Shown: positions 1-11,941, counted from the first letter of the stretch. The stretch is DNA of 64,000 bases from DASVCS01 sp036381495 (GCA_036381495.1 DASVCS010000159.1:62001-126000), one strand, 5' to 3'. Made by a program: numbers and translations. Notes: generated by a model from the sequence alone, not told the origin.

Positions 1-136
1 CCAGCTCGAGCGCACGGGGCGTGGTCAGGGCATCCGGCGAGTCGATCCGGTCCGTCGGATCGATGTCGAGCGGGTTGTCGCACCCGGCGGCGATGAGTGC
101 CGCGAGTGCAATGCACTGAATGGCTGTTCGCCTCAT
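1..136 (-). CDS. SusD/RagB-type outer-membrane lipoprotein, N-terminal fragment
   Basis: Only the first 45 codons are inside the window; the gene runs off the left edge. The ATG at 136 follows a GGGGAG ribosome site with normal spacing. The protein begins with a short basic stretch, a hydrophobic segment and a lipobox ending LIAAGC, so it should be a lipoprotein anchored at the new N-terminal Cys. The following DNPLDIDPTDRI is typical of the start of SusD/RagB nutrient-binding lipoproteins. It lies 18 bases after the stop of a SusC-type receptor, the usual susC-susD arrangement, which supports the family call more than the short sequence itself. The substrate cannot be told. Confidence 0.75.
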   Translation of the reverse strand, partial: MRRTAIQCIALAALIAAGCDNPLDIDPTDRIDSPDALTTPRALEL

Positions 137-154
137 CGGTCGTTCTCCCCTGTC

Positions 155-3100
155 TCAGAAACCAACGTTGAACCCGAACGTGATGGTGCGCGGCTGCGGC
201 AGCGTGTAGAAGTCCGTCCCGCGCGTCACGTCCGCCTCGCCCGCGTAGTTCACCTCGGGGTCGAACCCGCTGTAATCGGTGAACGTGAGGAGGTTCTGCG
301 CCTGGAGGTAGACGCGCAGGTTGCGCATCCCGAGGCGCTGTGCGATGGAGGCGGGGAAGGTGTAGCCCAGCACGGCGTTCTTCACGCGCAGATACGACCC
401 ATCCTCGATGAAGCGATCCGAATCCCGGGCGTTGTTGTTCGGGTCATCCGCGGTCGCGCGCGGCTCGGTGCCGTCGGGATTGTCCGGCGACCAGCGGTCC
501 GCCGCGCGAGCCGAGACGTTGTCACCCGGCGAGGCGCCGTACGCGTCCGTGTAGATGCGCGTTCCGTTGTAGATCTCGTTCCCGGACGAGAACTGCAAGA
601 AGACGCTGAGGTCGATGCCGCGGTACGAGAGCGTGTTGGTCAGACCGCCCACGAAGTCCGGCCACGGCGTGCCGATGAGGGTGCGGTCGGCGTCATCGAT
701 GACGCCATCTCCGTTGACGTCCACGAACCGGACGTCGCCGGGCGCGGTCTCGTCGTCCTGGAAGGCGTGGTTGTCGACTTCCTCCTGGCTGCGGAAGATG
801 CCGTCGGTCTTGTAGCCCCAGAAGAAGCCGAGCGGCTTGCCCTCTTCGACACGGCTGACGAAGCCGGTGACGAACGGTTGGTCGTTGTACAGCTCAGTCA
901 CCTCGTTGACGTTGCGTGAGAGGTTCAGGTCCATCGCCCAGTTGAAGTCCTGCGGTCCGCCCCGCAGGAGTTCGGCGTGGACACCCAGCTCGAAGCCGCG
1001 GTTCTCCATCGAGCCCACGTTCGAGGTCACGCTGCTGAACCCGGTCGTCCGGGGGACCGGCCGGCTGACCAGGAGATCCTTGGTGGTCTTGATGTAGTAG
1101 TCCGCCGTGATCCCGAGCCGGTTCTCGATGAACGCGACGTCGGCGCCGACGTTGAACTGGTCCGTCGTCTCCCACTTCAGGTCGGGGTTGGCGAGCTGGT
1201 CCGGCGCGAGGCCGGGGGTGTCCTCGTAGTTCGCACCGCCGGTGTAGAGCCCGCGCGATGCGAAGTTGCCGATCCCTTGCTGGTTCCCCGTGCGGCCGTA
1301 GCTCAGCCGGAACGCCAGGTCGCTGATGACGTCCTGGTCGCGCAGGAACGGCTCGTCGCTCACCCGCCAGAGGAGCGACCCCGAGGGGAAGAAGCCGTAG
1401 CGGTTGTCCGCACCGAACCGTGAGGAGCCATCCGCCCGCAGGTTGAACGTCGCCGTGTAGCGATCGGCGTAGGTGTAGGAGAGGCGGCTGAAGAAGGAGA
1501 CCAGCGACCACTCGGCCAAGTCGGCGTCACCATCGGTGATCGAGGCGGCCGAGGTGATGTAGCGGAAGTAGCTGCTCGGGAAGGACTGCCCCGAGACGCT
1601 GCTCGACTCGCGCGTGTTGTCCTCGTAGCTGGTCCCGACCACGCCCGAGAAGAGGTGGTCCGTGCCGATTTGCTGCAGCCAGTTCACCGTCGCCTCGTAA
1701 ACCAGCTTCGTGACGTAGGCATCACCGGAGGTCGACGCGCCACCGCTGCCCACCGCGGGTCCGATGATCGGCGAATCGTACAGGTACGAACGCAGGTTGT
1801 AGTGGTCCAACCCCACGCTCGCGCGCAGGTCGACGTTCGAGAACAGGTTGAAGGTCCCGAACATGTTGCCCAGGATGTGGACGCTGCGCTCGCTCGCGAA
1901 GTTCTCCTTGGCGAGCCCGACGGGGTTCGCATAGAACGGGCTCAGATAGTTCCCATCCTCATCGTAGATCCCGTGCCACGGTGGGCTGGCGATCGCGTTC
2001 GCGAACGGTCCGTAGATCGTGTTGTCACTGGCGGAACGCCGGGTCCGGCCGCGGGTCAGCGCGACGTTCGTTCCGAGCGTCAGCCGGTCGGACGCCGTGT
2101 AGTCCAGGTTGAGCCGGCCGTTCAGCCGTTCGTAGCCGAAGCCCTCGACGATTCCGTCCTGGTTGAGCGAGCTGCCCGCCACGAAGTAGCGGACGGGCCC
2201 GGAGCCGCCGGCGATCGAGGCCGCGAAGTTCCGGATCGGCGCCGGCCGGAACACCTGGTCGAGCCAGTCCGTGTTCATGCCCGGCTCGATCTCGAAGTCG
2301 TTGGCCACGCCGTCGTCGGAATAGCCGAAGATCGGGACGCCGTACGCCTCGTTGTAGACATCGATGTAGAGGTCGGTGTCCGCCATGTCGATCTTGTTCC
2401 AGGCCTGCTGCACGCCGTAGTACCCGCTGACGGTGATACGCGGGCGCTCGGCGGCGATGCCGCGCTTCGTGGTGATCAGTACCACGCCGTTCGAGGCGCG
2501 GGAGCCGTAGATCGCCGCGGCGGACGCGTCCTTCAGGACCTCGATCGATTCGATGTTGTTGGGGTTCAGGTCCGCGAGCGCGTCGATGTCCTGACCGCCG
2601 AACGCGCCGTTGATCATCGAGAAGTTGCCCTGCGTCATCGGCACGCCATCGATGACGTAGAGCGGCTGGTTGCCCGCGGAGATCGAGGAAGCGCCGCGGA
2701 CGCGCACGGTGATCGCGCTCCCCGGGTTGCCCGAGTTCTGCGTCACCTGGACGCCGGGGACGCGGCCCTGGAGCACATTGTCCACGCTGACGATCGGTGC
2801 GTCCTCGACCACGGCCGACGGGTCCAGTGAGCTGATGGCGCCCGAGATGTTCCGGCGCCGCTGCGTGCCGTACCCCACGACGACCAGCTCATCGAGACGC
2901 AGGATGTCGGGCGTCAGGGCGACGTCGGCGACCGTCGACGCCGTCACCTGGATCTCGATCGTGGCCGTCTGGTACCCGATGTAGACCACCTGCAACGTCT
3001 GGGCGCCCGTGGGTACCGCGGGGAGGAGGAACCGCCCCTCCCGATTCGTGACCGTGGCGTGCGTCGTGCCGACGATCGCCACCTGCGCGCCCACGATCGG

Positions 3101-3220
3101 CGCGCCCGTGTTCTGATCGGTCACCTGGCCGGTGACCGTGCCGCGTTCCTGCGCGGCAACCGCGCTCGGTAGCGCGATCGCCGCCAAAACCAGCACGATC
3201 GTACGAAGGAACCGTTGCAT
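155..3220 (-). CDS. SusC/RagA-family TonB-dependent outer-membrane receptor
   Basis: This 1021-residue protein imports a ligand, probably a glycan or peptide, across the outer membrane using TonB energy and a SusD lipoprotein lid. The start at 3220 is chosen because AGGAGG lies eight bases upstream and a signal peptide ending AVAAQ follows; the frame stays open further upstream but without a signal. Residues about 27-110 form a carboxypeptidase-regulatory-like beta domain (GQVTDQNTGAPIVGAQV), followed by the SusC signature DELVVVGYGTQRR, a plug domain (LYVIDGVPM, NIESIEVLKDASAAAIYGSR) and a long beta-barrel ending in an aromatic-rich strand. It is co-transcribed with the downstream susD fragment. 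The substrate is unknown. This receptor class is common in Bacteroidota and also frequent in Gemmatimonadota. Confidence 0.95.
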   Translation of the reverse strand: MQRFLRTIVLVLAAIALPSAVAAQERGTVTGQVTDQNTGAPIVGAQVAIVGTTHATVTNREGRFLLPAVPTGAQTLQVVYIGYQTATIEIQVTASTVADVALTPDILRLDELVVVGYGTQRRRNISGAISSLDPSAVVEDAPIVSVDNVLQGRVPGVQVTQNSGNPGSAITVRVRGASSISAGNQPLYVIDGVPMTQGNFSMINGAFGGQDIDALADLNPNNIESIEVLKDASAAAIYGSRASNGVVLITTKRGIAAERPRITVSGYYGVQQAWNKIDMADTDLYIDVYNEAYGVPIFGYSDDGVANDFEIEPGMNTDWLDQVFRPAPIRNFAASIAGGSGPVRYFVAGSSLNQDGIVEGFGYERLNGRLNLDYTASDRLTLGTNVALTRGRTRRSASDNTIYGPFANAIASPPWHGIYDEDGNYLSPFYANPVGLAKENFASERSVHILGNMFGTFNLFSNVDLRASVGLDHYNLRSYLYDSPIIGPAVGSGGASTSGDAYVTKLVYEATVNWLQQIGTDHLFSGVVGTSYEDNTRESSSVSGQSFPSSYFRYITSAASITDGDADLAEWSLVSFFSRLSYTYADRYTATFNLRADGSSRFGADNRYGFFPSGSLLWRVSDEPFLRDQDVISDLAFRLSYGRTGNQQGIGNFASRGLYTGGANYEDTPGLAPDQLANPDLKWETTDQFNVGADVAFIENRLGITADYYIKTTKDLLVSRPVPRTTGFSSVTSNVGSMENRGFELGVHAELLRGGPQDFNWAMDLNLSRNVNEVTELYNDQPFVTGFVSRVEEGKPLGFFWGYKTDGIFRSQEEVDNHAFQDDETAPGDVRFVDVNGDGVIDDADRTLIGTPWPDFVGGLTNTLSYRGIDLSVFLQFSSGNEIYNGTRIYTDAYGASPGDNVSARAADRWSPDNPDGTEPRATADDPNNNARDSDRFIEDGSYLRVKNAVLGYTFPASIAQRLGMRNLRVYLQAQNLLTFTDYSGFDPEVNYAGEADVTRGTDFYTLPQPRTITFGFNVGF

Positions 3221-3437
3221 GGCAATGCCTCCTATGGAGCGGAAAGAGCCGGGAGCGCCGCCCCGCCGCCGCGGACGACCTCCACTGGCGTTACAATCGA
3301 TAACGTCTCGACCATCTCCGATGTGACGGCCGTGCCCACGGCGCACCGGCTCTGTCGACGGGCGGCATCGCGGGTCTGGCAACCTACGCCGTCACACGGC
3401 ACGCCGTCAATGCGGACGAGGGAATCGGCTCCGCGCC
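3221..3437. promoter_or_regulatory. intergenic region expected to hold the susCD promoter
   Basis: This gap of 217 bases separates the lipoprotein gene stop from the susC start. It contains the AGGAGG site of susC and a locally AT-richer patch around 3290-3302 (minus strand GTTATCGATTGTAAC), which could be part of a promoter. I see no clear -35/-10 pair, operator or terminator hairpin with a T-run, so the promoter assignment rests on position only. Confidence 0.3.
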
Positions 3438-4181
3438 CTACCCCGCCCGCGCGCGCACCTTCGCGCGTTCGAGTTCGAGGCGGGGGATGATGGACGTCCA
3501 CGCGTCGCTCTCCGCGACGCCGTAGCGAAGGTCGAGGGGGAGATCGAAGTCGAGGATGGCGTCGAAGACGTAGACCGCGCTCTGCGTCTCCTGTTGCCGG
3601 AGTCGTTGCGCGCCCCAGCCGGGCGTCAGCGGCAGGATCGCCGCAGGATGCAGCAAGCGGCCCTGATGAACCAGTTGGACGTCCTCCGGCGTGAAACGCG
3701 TGGCGGGCTGATAGCTGAAGAAGGATACCAGGAAGAGCGCGGGCGCGCCCGCGACCCGCGCCGCGTCGGTCCGGCGGCTCTCGGCGAGTGCGTGCAGCCG
3801 CGTGTACGTGTCCGGCGCCGCGAGGCGGATGACTTCCTCGGCGAGCGGTGTGACCTTCACCTGGAGCGCGCCCGCGCGCAGGGCAATGGTGAAGTCGTCC
3901 TGGCGCAGGGTACCGTGGCCGGGCGGGGGCAGCGCCGCGGACCGATGTGCCGCGCCGCCCGCGTCCGCCGCGGCCATGCCCCCTGCCGGCCCGCGCGGCG
4001 CGGCCGGCACGCACGCGGCCAGCAACGCCAACCCGACGAACGGCCATCGTGGGCGCCTGGATTCATCCGGCCGAGCGCGCCCGCCCGCGCGGTCCGACCT
4101 CGAAGGCCGCCCGTACCGCTGCGACGCCACGGCACCCGCCACGCCAGGCCGCGTGGCGTCCCGCGGATCGAATCCGTTCAC
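3438..4181 (-). CDS. predicted lipoprotein of unknown function
   Basis: I do not recognise the family. The protein contains a hydrophobic stretch FVGLALLAAC with an apparent lipobox, followed by an Ala/Gly/Pro linker and a domain of about 170 residues with alternating beta-like segments (TIALRAGALQVKVTPLAEEVIRL, ALFLVSFFSY, LDFDLPLDLRYGV). The start is uncertain: a GTG at 4181 overlaps the engB stop in a GTGA arrangement, giving 247 residues but placing the lipobox Cys at residue 57, unusually far in. A GTG at 4130 would shorten this leader to 40 residues. No ATG lies between. The tight overlap suggests translational coupling to engB. An envelope role is inferred only from the lipobox. Confidence 0.6.
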   Translation of the reverse strand: MNGFDPRDATRPGVAGAVASQRYGRPSRSDRAGGRARPDESRRPRWPFVGLALLAACVPAAPRGPAGGMAAADAGGAAHRSAALPPPGHGTLRQDDFTIALRAGALQVKVTPLAEEVIRLAAPDTYTRLHALAESRRTDAARVAGAPALFLVSFFSYQPATRFTPEDVQLVHQGRLLHPAAILPLTPGWGAQRLRQQETQSAVYVFDAILDFDLPLDLRYGVAESDAWTSIIPRLELERAKVRARAG

Positions 4182-4807
4182 GACCCCTCGCCATCCTTCC
4201 CGAGCAGTCCATCCAGTGCCGCGAGCAGTTCTTCCCTGCCCTCGCCCGTCCGCGACGAGAAGAGGACGACCTGCTCGGGATCGGCCTCGAGCGCCCGGGC
4301 GAGCTTCTCCGCCTGCCGCGCACGCTCGCCGCGGGACAGTTTGTCCGCCTTCGTCAACACGAAGAGTGCGGGGACGCCGAGCGACGCGAGGAATACGAGC
4401 ATCTCGCGATCCGTCGCCGTCGGCCCGTGACGCGCATCGATCAACTGAACCACGCCGACGAGCTCGCGGCTGCCGGTCAGGTATCCCTCGATCAGCGGCT
4501 TCCAGCGCCGGCGCAGCTCCTGCGGCGCACGCGCATAGCCGTAGCCCGGCAGGTCGACCAGGAAGAACTCGATGTCGTGGCCGCCCGCAGCTTCGGCGCG
4601 CACGCGGTAGAAGTTGATCTCCTGCGTCTTCCCCGGCGTAGCCGAGACGCGGGCGAGCGGCGTCCGCGTCCGCCCCAGCACCCGATTGATCAGGCTCGAT
4701 TTGCCTACATTGGATCGGCCCGAGAAGGCCACCTGTGGCAGGCGCCCCGGCGGGGCCTGGTCCGGCCGGCCGATCGCCCCCGCGAATTCCACGGATTTGA
4801 TCTTCAT
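4178..4807 (-). CDS. engB: ribosome biogenesis GTP-binding protein EngB/YsxC
   Basis: EngB is an essential GTPase of the TrmE-Era-EngA-EngB-Septin group that helps assemble the large ribosomal subunit. At 209 residues it has the family's normal length. The G1 P-loop GRSNVGKSS follows a short N-terminal strand (KIKSVEFAGA), G3 is DLPGYGYAR, G4 is TKAD and G5 SSRTGEG, all in the expected order. The ATG at 4807 lies 25 bases after the clpX stop, so it probably belongs to the tig-clpP-clpX unit. Linkage of engB with clpX/lon genes is common across bacteria. Confidence 0.96.
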   Translation of the reverse strand: MKIKSVEFAGAIGRPDQAPPGRLPQVAFSGRSNVGKSSLINRVLGRTRTPLARVSATPGKTQEINFYRVRAEAAGGHDIEFFLVDLPGYGYARAPQELRRRWKPLIEGYLTGSRELVGVVQLIDARHGPTATDREMLVFLASLGVPALFVLTKADKLSRGERARQAEKLARALEADPEQVVLFSSRTGEGREELLAALDGLLGKDGEGS

Positions 4808-4831
4808 CGCGGAGTGCCGGCGGCGTGGCGG

Positions 4832-6070
4832 TCACGCCTCCTTCATCTGCGCTTCGTTGTGCAGCACCAGGAGGGGTGGAATGCCATCCGTGACGCACTC
4901 CGCCGTGATGACGACCTCGCGGACATCATCGCGCGACGGGACCTCGAACATGACATCGCGCATCAGGTCCTCGAGCACGGCCCGCAGCCCGCGGGCGCCG
5001 GTGCCGCGGTCGAGCGCCTTGCGCGCGATCGCCCGCGCCGCCTCGGGATCGAACGTCAACCCGATCCCCTCGAGGTCGAAGATCTTCTCGTACTGCTTGA
5101 GCAGCGCGTTCTTCGGTTCGCGGAGGATCCGGACCAGCGCATCCTCATCCAGCGGCTCGAGCGTGACCAGCACGGGGAGCCGCCCCACGAGTTCGGGGAT
5201 CAGACCGAAGCGCAACAGGTCCTCCGGCTCGACGCCCTGGAACATGCCGGCACCGGAGCGGCGCCGCAGGCGCGGCACGCCGTTGAAACCGATCCGCGCC
5301 TGCCCGCGCCTCGCATCGATCACCTGCTCGAGCCCATCGAACGCGCCGCCGCAGATGAAGAGGATGTTGCGCGTGTTGATCTGGATGTACTCCTGCTGCG
5401 GATGCTTCCGGCCGCCCTGCGGCGGCACCGAGGCGATGGTCCCTTCGAGGATCTTCAACAGCGCCTGCTGCACGCCCTCGCCCGAGACGTCGCGCGTGAT
5501 GCTCGGGTTCTCCGACTTGCGCGCGATCTTGTCCAACTCGTCGATGTAGACGATGCCCCGCTCGCATTCCGCGATGTTGAAGTCCGCCGCCTGGAGCAGG
5601 CGGACCAGGATGTTTTCGACATCCTCGCCGACGTAGCCGGCCTCGGTGAGCGTCGTCGCATCGGCGATCGTGAACGGGACGCGGAGGATCCGCGCGAGCG
5701 TCTGCGCCAGCAGCGTCTTGCCCACGCCGGTCGGCCCGATGAGCAGGATGTTCGACTTGTCGATCTCGACGTCGTCGAGGACGCCGTGGTGGTTGACCCG
5801 TTTGTAGTGGTTGTAGACGGCGACGGCCAGCGATTTCTTCGCATCATCCTGGCCGATGACGTGCTCGTCCAGGACCGCTTTGATCTCGCGCGGCGTGGGG
5901 ACGCGCGGCACGGAGTCCGCGGCCTCCCGCTCCTCCTCCTCCGCCAGGATCTCGTTACAGAGAGAGACGCACTCGTTGCAGATGTAGACCGAAGGTCCGG
6001 AGATGAACTTCTTCACGGATTCCTTCGACTTCCCGCAGAACGAACAGCGCAAGTGCTTGTCGCTAGGCAT
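4832..6070 (-). CDS. clpX: ClpX, ATPase subunit of the ClpXP protease
   Basis: ClpX is the AAA+ unfoldase that recognises tagged or native substrates and threads them into ClpP. The 412-residue product has the usual length. An N-terminal four-cysteine zinc domain (C9, C12, C31, C34) dimerises and binds adaptors. Walker A is GPTGVGKT at 112-119, the pore loop GYVG is near 145, and Walker B is IVYIDELD at 173-180. A second pore-type segment [14 protein letters not shown] and the sensor/arginine region [13 protein letters not shown] follow. It lies directly downstream of clpP and tig, the classic order tig-clpP-clpX, and upstream of engB. Confidence 0.98.
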   Translation of the reverse strand: MPSDKHLRCSFCGKSKESVKKFISGPSVYICNECVSLCNEILAEEEEREAADSVPRVPTPREIKAVLDEHVIGQDDAKKSLAVAVYNHYKRVNHHGVLDDVEIDKSNILLIGPTGVGKTLLAQTLARILRVPFTIADATTLTEAGYVGEDVENILVRLLQAADFNIAECERGIVYIDELDKIARKSENPSITRDVSGEGVQQALLKILEGTIASVPPQGGRKHPQQEYIQINTRNILFICGGAFDGLEQVIDARRGQARIGFNGVPRLRRRSGAGMFQGVEPEDLLRFGLIPELVGRLPVLVTLEPLDEDALVRILREPKNALLKQYEKIFDLEGIGLTFDPEAARAIARKALDRGTGARGLRAVLEDLMRDVMFEVPSRDDVREVVITAECVTDGIPPLLVLHNEAQMKEA

Positions 6071-6129
6071 GGCAGATCACTGTGGGAGCGGCCTCCGGCC
6101 ACGAACCCCTGCGTCCGTGGCCGGCTCGA

Positions 6130-6753
6130 CTACCGGTCGGACTTGTGGTCCTTCACATCCACGACTTCGCCCTTGAGCGAGACGATCTGATCGATGATGC
6201 CGTACTCCTTGGCATCCGCCGGGCTCATGAACCGGTCGCGGTCCACGTCCTCGGCGATCCTCTCGACGGTCTGGCCGGTGTGGTGGGCCAGGATCTGGTT
6301 CAGGCGCTCGCGTGCGTAGAGGATCTCCTTCGCCTGGATCTCGATGTCCGCCGCCGTCCCCTGCGCGCCGCTCGACGGCTGGTGGATCATGATGCGCGAG
6401 TTCGGTAGCGCGCTCCGCTTCCCCTCCGCACCGGCGGCAAGGAGCAGCGCCCCCATCGACGCGGCCAGTCCCATGCACATGGTGGCGACCGGCGACTTGA
6501 GGTACTGCATCGTGTCATAGATCGCCAGACCCGCGTAGACGGATCCGCCCGGGGAGTTGATGTAGAGGTAGATGTCCTTCTCCGGGTCCTCGGCATCCAG
6601 GAAGAGGAGTTGGGCGATGATGATGTTCGCGACGTTGTCGTCCACGGGCGTGCCGAGGAAGACGATCCGGTCCATCAAGAGGCGACTGAAGATGTCGTAG
6701 CTCCGCTCGCCCCGGCTGGTCCGCTCGATGACGTAAGGCGGATAAATCGGCAT
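6130..6753 (-). CDS. clpP: ClpP, serine protease subunit of ClpXP
   Basis: ClpP forms the tetradecameric peptidase chamber fed by ClpX. The 207-residue sequence contains the catalytic Ser near residue 99 ([10 protein letters not shown]), His near 124 ([11 protein letters not shown]) and Asp near 173 (DRDRFMS), and the oxyanion GGSVYAG motif. The N-terminus [22 protein letters not shown] is typical of processed ClpP1-like enzymes with a short propeptide. The start at 6753 has no strong ribosome site (GGGAAC six bases upstream). It is separated from clpX by 59 bases and from tig by 66, consistent with one operon. Confidence 0.98.
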   Translation of the reverse strand: MPIYPPYVIERTSRGERSYDIFSRLLMDRIVFLGTPVDDNVANIIIAQLLFLDAEDPEKDIYLYINSPGGSVYAGLAIYDTMQYLKSPVATMCMGLAASMGALLLAAGAEGKRSALPNSRIMIHQPSSGAQGTAADIEIQAKEILYARERLNQILAHHTGQTVERIAEDVDRDRFMSPADAKEYGIIDQIVSLKGEVVDVKDHKSDR

Positions 6754-6819
6754 GTTCGTTCCCGGTCCCGCGTGAATGATGCACAGCCTTCCAACCCGGC
6801 AGCCTCGCCGGGGTTCCTC

Positions 6820-8082
6820 TTACTCGATGGTGGACAGGGACTTCAGATATTCGAAGACCTTGTCCTCGGTGACCTCTTCCTCGAGCGCGGAGAGCTGCCC
6901 GCTCCGCTGGAGCTGAGCCCAGACTTCGCCGACGGGCCGGTCGTGGCGCGCTGCGAGGTCCTCGACACGCGCATCCAGCTCGGCAGAGGTCGCCCGCAGC
7001 CCTTCCATCTCGGCGACCCGCTCGATGACCATCATCCGGCGGAGAGCGCCCTCCGCCGCAGGCCGCGCGAGCCGGCGCATCTCCGCGACGCGCTCGGGGT
7101 CCGCGTCCTCCCTCGGCCGGATGATTCGCTCGAGATACTGGTTCACGAGCGCATCGGGCACCTCGAACGGGTTCGCCTCCAGGATGGCCTCGAGCAAACG
7201 GTGTCGCACGCTCCGTTCCGCTTCGGCCTCCGCTTCCTTTTCGAGATCCGCGCGGATCCGCGCGCGGAGCGCTTCGAGATCCTCGAAATCGCCGACACTA
7301 CGCGCGAACTCGTCATCGACGGCAGGCAACTCGGGCCGTTTCGCTTCGAGCATCCGGATCCGGACCCGCTGCTCGCGTGCCGAGCCTTCCTCGGCGTCGG
7401 GCGGCGGGATCTCGAGCGTGAACTCGCCCTCCTGCCCCGCTTCGAGGGTGCGAATCGCCGCCTCGACGGCCGGCGCGGCCTCCTCGCGACCCAACACGAT
7501 GCGGTACTGGCGCGGCTCCGCGGCCGGCGCGCCTTCGGCTTCCGCCAGCGGCGTGATCTCGACCACCACCATGTCGCCATCGGCGGGCGCACCCGTCTCG
7601 AGCGGGTGCCAGACGGCCTCCCGCTCGCGCAACCCCTCGATCACCCGATCGACCTCGGCGTCCGCGACCTCCGGCTTCTCGCGCTCGATGCGGAACCCGC
7701 CCAGCCGCTCGAGTTCGATCTCCGGCCGGATCTCGAATTCGACGTTGAACGTCAGGTCCGAGCCGGCGGCGTAGTTCACGTCCTCGACTTCGCCCTGCGT
7801 GATCGGATGGAGCTGCTCCCGCTCGAGCGCCTCGCGGTAGGCCGCGCCCACCACGCGCTCGATTGCCTCCTGCTCGATCGCGGGGCCGTACTTGCGCTCG
7901 AGAACCTGCGCCGGGACCTTGCCACGGCGGAATCCGGGGATCTTGATGCGGCCGGCCAGGCGGCGCGCAACTGCTTCGCGCTCGTGCCGAACCCGTTCGG
8001 CCGGCACCGTGATCGTCAGCCGTCGCGCCCAGGTGCGGGGTTTCTCGACGGCGATCTTGAGATCGGAGGACGGGAGGGTCAT
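6820..8082 (-). CDS. tig: trigger factor, ribosome-associated chaperone and prolyl isomerase
   Basis: Trigger factor binds the ribosomal exit tunnel and shields nascent chains. The 420-residue protein starts with the ribosome-binding domain, with the signature GFRRGKVPAQVLERKYG at about 50-66 (family consensus GFRxGKxP). A PPIase FKBP-like domain follows (GDMVVVEITPL onward), then a long helical C-terminal chaperone domain rich in Glu, Arg and Leu. It is the first gene of the tig-clpP-clpX set. A tRNA-Leu lies 26 bases upstream on the same strand. The whole arrangement is the common one in bacteria. Confidence 0.96.
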   Translation of the reverse strand: MTLPSSDLKIAVEKPRTWARRLTITVPAERVRHEREAVARRLAGRIKIPGFRRGKVPAQVLERKYGPAIEQEAIERVVGAAYREALEREQLHPITQGEVEDVNYAAGSDLTFNVEFEIRPEIELERLGGFRIEREKPEVADAEVDRVIEGLREREAVWHPLETGAPADGDMVVVEITPLAEAEGAPAAEPRQYRIVLGREEAAPAVEAAIRTLEAGQEGEFTLEIPPPDAEEGSAREQRVRIRMLEAKRPELPAVDDEFARSVGDFEDLEALRARIRADLEKEAEAEAERSVRHRLLEAILEANPFEVPDALVNQYLERIIRPREDADPERVAEMRRLARPAAEGALRRMMVIERVAEMEGLRATSAELDARVEDLAARHDRPVGEVWAQLQRSGQLSALEEEVTEDKVFEYLKSLSTIE

Positions 8083-8104
8083 ACTCCGGGATGCACGGGT
8101 GATG

Positions 8105-8189
<85 letters not shown>

Positions 8190-8303
8190 GATACTGCCGA
8201 AAAATCTAACAGCGCGCCGGCGGTAGATCAACCGACGTGGCCGTGCGTTCCCGCCGTGACATCGGCCACGCGGCGGCGGCGGACCGCGAGGAGGACGCCT
8301 GCG

Positions 8304-9830
<1,527 letters not shown>

Positions 9831-9916
9831 GACACGTTCGACGGAAGCGGGTCCGGGGCTGCTGCCCAATCTACCACGGACCAGTGGCGATGCAAAAGAG
9901 GAGCCGTTGGGGAGGG

Positions 9917-9962
9917 GAGAAAAGGCCGAGGCCGAGGGGGTGGGTCCCTCCTCGGCCTCGGC
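9917..9962 (-). terminator. Rho-independent terminator downstream of dnaK
   Basis: On the minus strand a perfect 12-bp stem is formed by GCCGAGGCCGAG (9951-9962) and its complement (9925-9936), with a 14-base loop, followed by the T-rich tract CTTTTCTC. It starts 47 bases after the dnaK stop and reads in the dnaK direction. It separates dnaK from htrA, so htrA probably has its own promoter in the remaining 86 bases. Confidence 0.85.
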
Positions 9963-10009
9963 GGAGCGCCGGTGGATCGGCGCGGAGGATCGGTGCGCGG
10001 CGCGGCCGG

Positions 10010-11941
10010 CTACTTGTCCTCTTCGACGATCTCGTAGTCGGCCTCGACCACCTCGTCCTCGGCCGCCTTCGCGCCCGCGTGCGCGGCCTCCTGCTCCGCG
10101 GCCTTGCCATCGGCGGCACCGGCCTGCGCGGCGGACTGGGCCTCGTAGAGCTGCTGGCCGGCCGCGCGGAAGGCCTCCATCAGTTCATCGCGAGCGCGGG
10201 TCAGCTCGGCGACGTCGTCCTGCTTGAGTGCCTTCTTGGCCGACTCGAGCGCGTTGTCCACGCGGGTCTTCACGTCCGCCGCGACCTTGTCGCCCCACTC
10301 GCCCAGATCCTTCTCGACCTGATAGACGAGCGAATCGAGCTGGTTGCGCAACTCGATCTTCTCCTTGCGCTTCCGGTCTTCCTCGGCGTGCGACTCCGCG
10401 TCCTTGACCATCTTCTCGATCTCCTGCTCGGAGAGCCCGCTCGAGGCCTCGATGCGGATCTTCTGTTCCTTGCCCGTGGCGCGGTCCTTGGCCGCGACGT
10501 GCAGGATCCCGTTCGCATCGATGTCGAACGTCACCTCGATCTGCGGCACGCCGCGGGGAGCCGGCGGAATCCCCGTGAGCTGGAACTTGCCGATCGTCTT
10601 GTTGTCGATCGCCATGGGCCGCTCGCCCTGGAGCACGTGGATCTCGACCGTGGTCTGACCGTCCTCGGCCGTCGAGAAGACCTCGGTCTTCTTCGTCGGG
10701 ATCGTCGTGTTCCGTCCGATCAGCGTGGTCATCACGCCGCCCAGCGTCTCGATCCCGAGCGAGAGCGGGGTCACGTCCAGGAGCAGCACGTCCTTGACGT
10801 CGCCGGCCAGCACGCCGCCCTGGATCGCGGCGCCGACCGCGACCACCTCATCCGGGTTCACGCCCTTGTGCGGCTCCTTACCGAAGAAGTCCTTGACCAC
10901 CTGCTGGACCTTCGGGATCCGCGTCGAGCCGCCCACGAGGATCACCTCATCGACGGCGCCGGGCTCGAGGCCGGCATCCTTCAAGGCCTGCTGCATCGGA
11001 GGGATCGTCCGCTCGATCAGGTCGGCCGTGAGCTGCTCGAACTTCGCCCGCGTCAACGTCAGGTTCAGGTGCTTCGGGCCGTCCTGCGTCGCCGTGATGA
11101 ACGGCAGGTTGATGTCCGTCGACATGGTGGTCGACAGCTCCATCTTCGCCTTCTCCGCCGCCTCCTTGAGCCGCTGGAGCGCCATGGCATCCTTCGACAG
11201 GTCGATCCCCTGGTCCTTCTTGAACTCCTCGACCAGCCAGTCGATGATCCGCTGATCGAAGTCGTCGCCGCCGAGGTGGGTGTCGCCGTTCGTCGCCTTC
11301 ACCTCGAAGACGCCATCGCCGAGCTCGAGGATCGAGATGTCGTAGGTCCCGCCACCCAGGTCGTAGACCGCGATGACCTCATCCTTCTTCTTGTCGAGCC
11401 CGTACGCCAGCGCCGCGGCGGTGGGCTCGTTGATGATGCGCAACACCTCGAGGCCCGCGATCCGACCGGCATCCTTCGTCGCCTGCCGCTGCGCATCATT
11501 GAAATACGCGGGCACCGTGATGACGGCCTGCTTCACCTCGTGGCCGAGGTAATCCTCCGCGGTCTGCTTCATCTTCTGGAGGATCATCGCCGACACCTCC
11601 GGCGGCGTGTACGCCTTGCTCGCGTTCGGGAGCCGGACCTCGACGCGACCCTCCGCATCCGCACTGACCTCGTAGGGGATCCCCTCCTTCTCCTGGCTCA
11701 CCTCCGAGGCCTTCCGCCCCATGAAGCGCTTGATCGAGAAAATCGTGTTCTTCGGGTTCGTGATCGCCTGGCGGCGCGCAACCTGACCCACCAGCCGCTC
11801 ACCGTCCTTCGTGAACGCGACCACGGACGGCGTGGTCCGCCCGCCCTCCGCGTTCGGGATGACCACCGGATCGCCGCCCTCCATCACCGCGACAACCGAA
11901 TTGGTCGTACCCAGGTCGATACCGATCACCTTGCTCGCCAT
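10010..11941 (-). CDS. dnaK: Hsp70 chaperone DnaK
   Basis: DnaK binds exposed hydrophobic segments in an ATP-dependent cycle with DnaJ and GrpE. The 643-residue protein begins with the actin-fold signature [13 protein letters not shown], with the second Hsp70 signature [15 protein letters not shown] and the third [14 protein letters not shown]. The substrate-binding domain starts after the linker [16 protein letters not shown], and an acidic tail ending EEDK closes the protein. GAGGAG lies five bases upstream of the ATG at 11941. dnaJ and grpE are not in the window. No CIRCE inverted repeat is visible upstream, so HrcA control is not supported. The gene ends at a strong terminator. Confidence 0.98.
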   Translation of the reverse strand: MASKVIGIDLGTTNSVVAVMEGGDPVVIPNAEGGRTTPSVVAFTKDGERLVGQVARRQAITNPKNTIFSIKRFMGRKASEVSQEKEGIPYEVSADAEGRVEVRLPNASKAYTPPEVSAMILQKMKQTAEDYLGHEVKQAVITVPAYFNDAQRQATKDAGRIAGLEVLRIINEPTAAALAYGLDKKKDEVIAVYDLGGGTYDISILELGDGVFEVKATNGDTHLGGDDFDQRIIDWLVEEFKKDQGIDLSKDAMALQRLKEAAEKAKMELSTTMSTDINLPFITATQDGPKHLNLTLTRAKFEQLTADLIERTIPPMQQALKDAGLEPGAVDEVILVGGSTRIPKVQQVVKDFFGKEPHKGVNPDEVVAVGAAIQGGVLAGDVKDVLLLDVTPLSLGIETLGGVMTTLIGRNTTIPTKKTEVFSTAEDGQTTVEIHVLQGERPMAIDNKTIGKFQLTGIPPAPRGVPQIEVTFDIDANGILHVAAKDRATGKEQKIRIEASSGLSEQEIEKMVKDAESHAEEDRKRKEKIELRNQLDSLVYQVEKDLGEWGDKVAADVKTRVDNALESAKKALKQDDVAELTRARDELMEAFRAAGQQLYEAQSAAQAGAADGKAAEQEAAHAGAKAAEDEVVEADYEIVEEDK

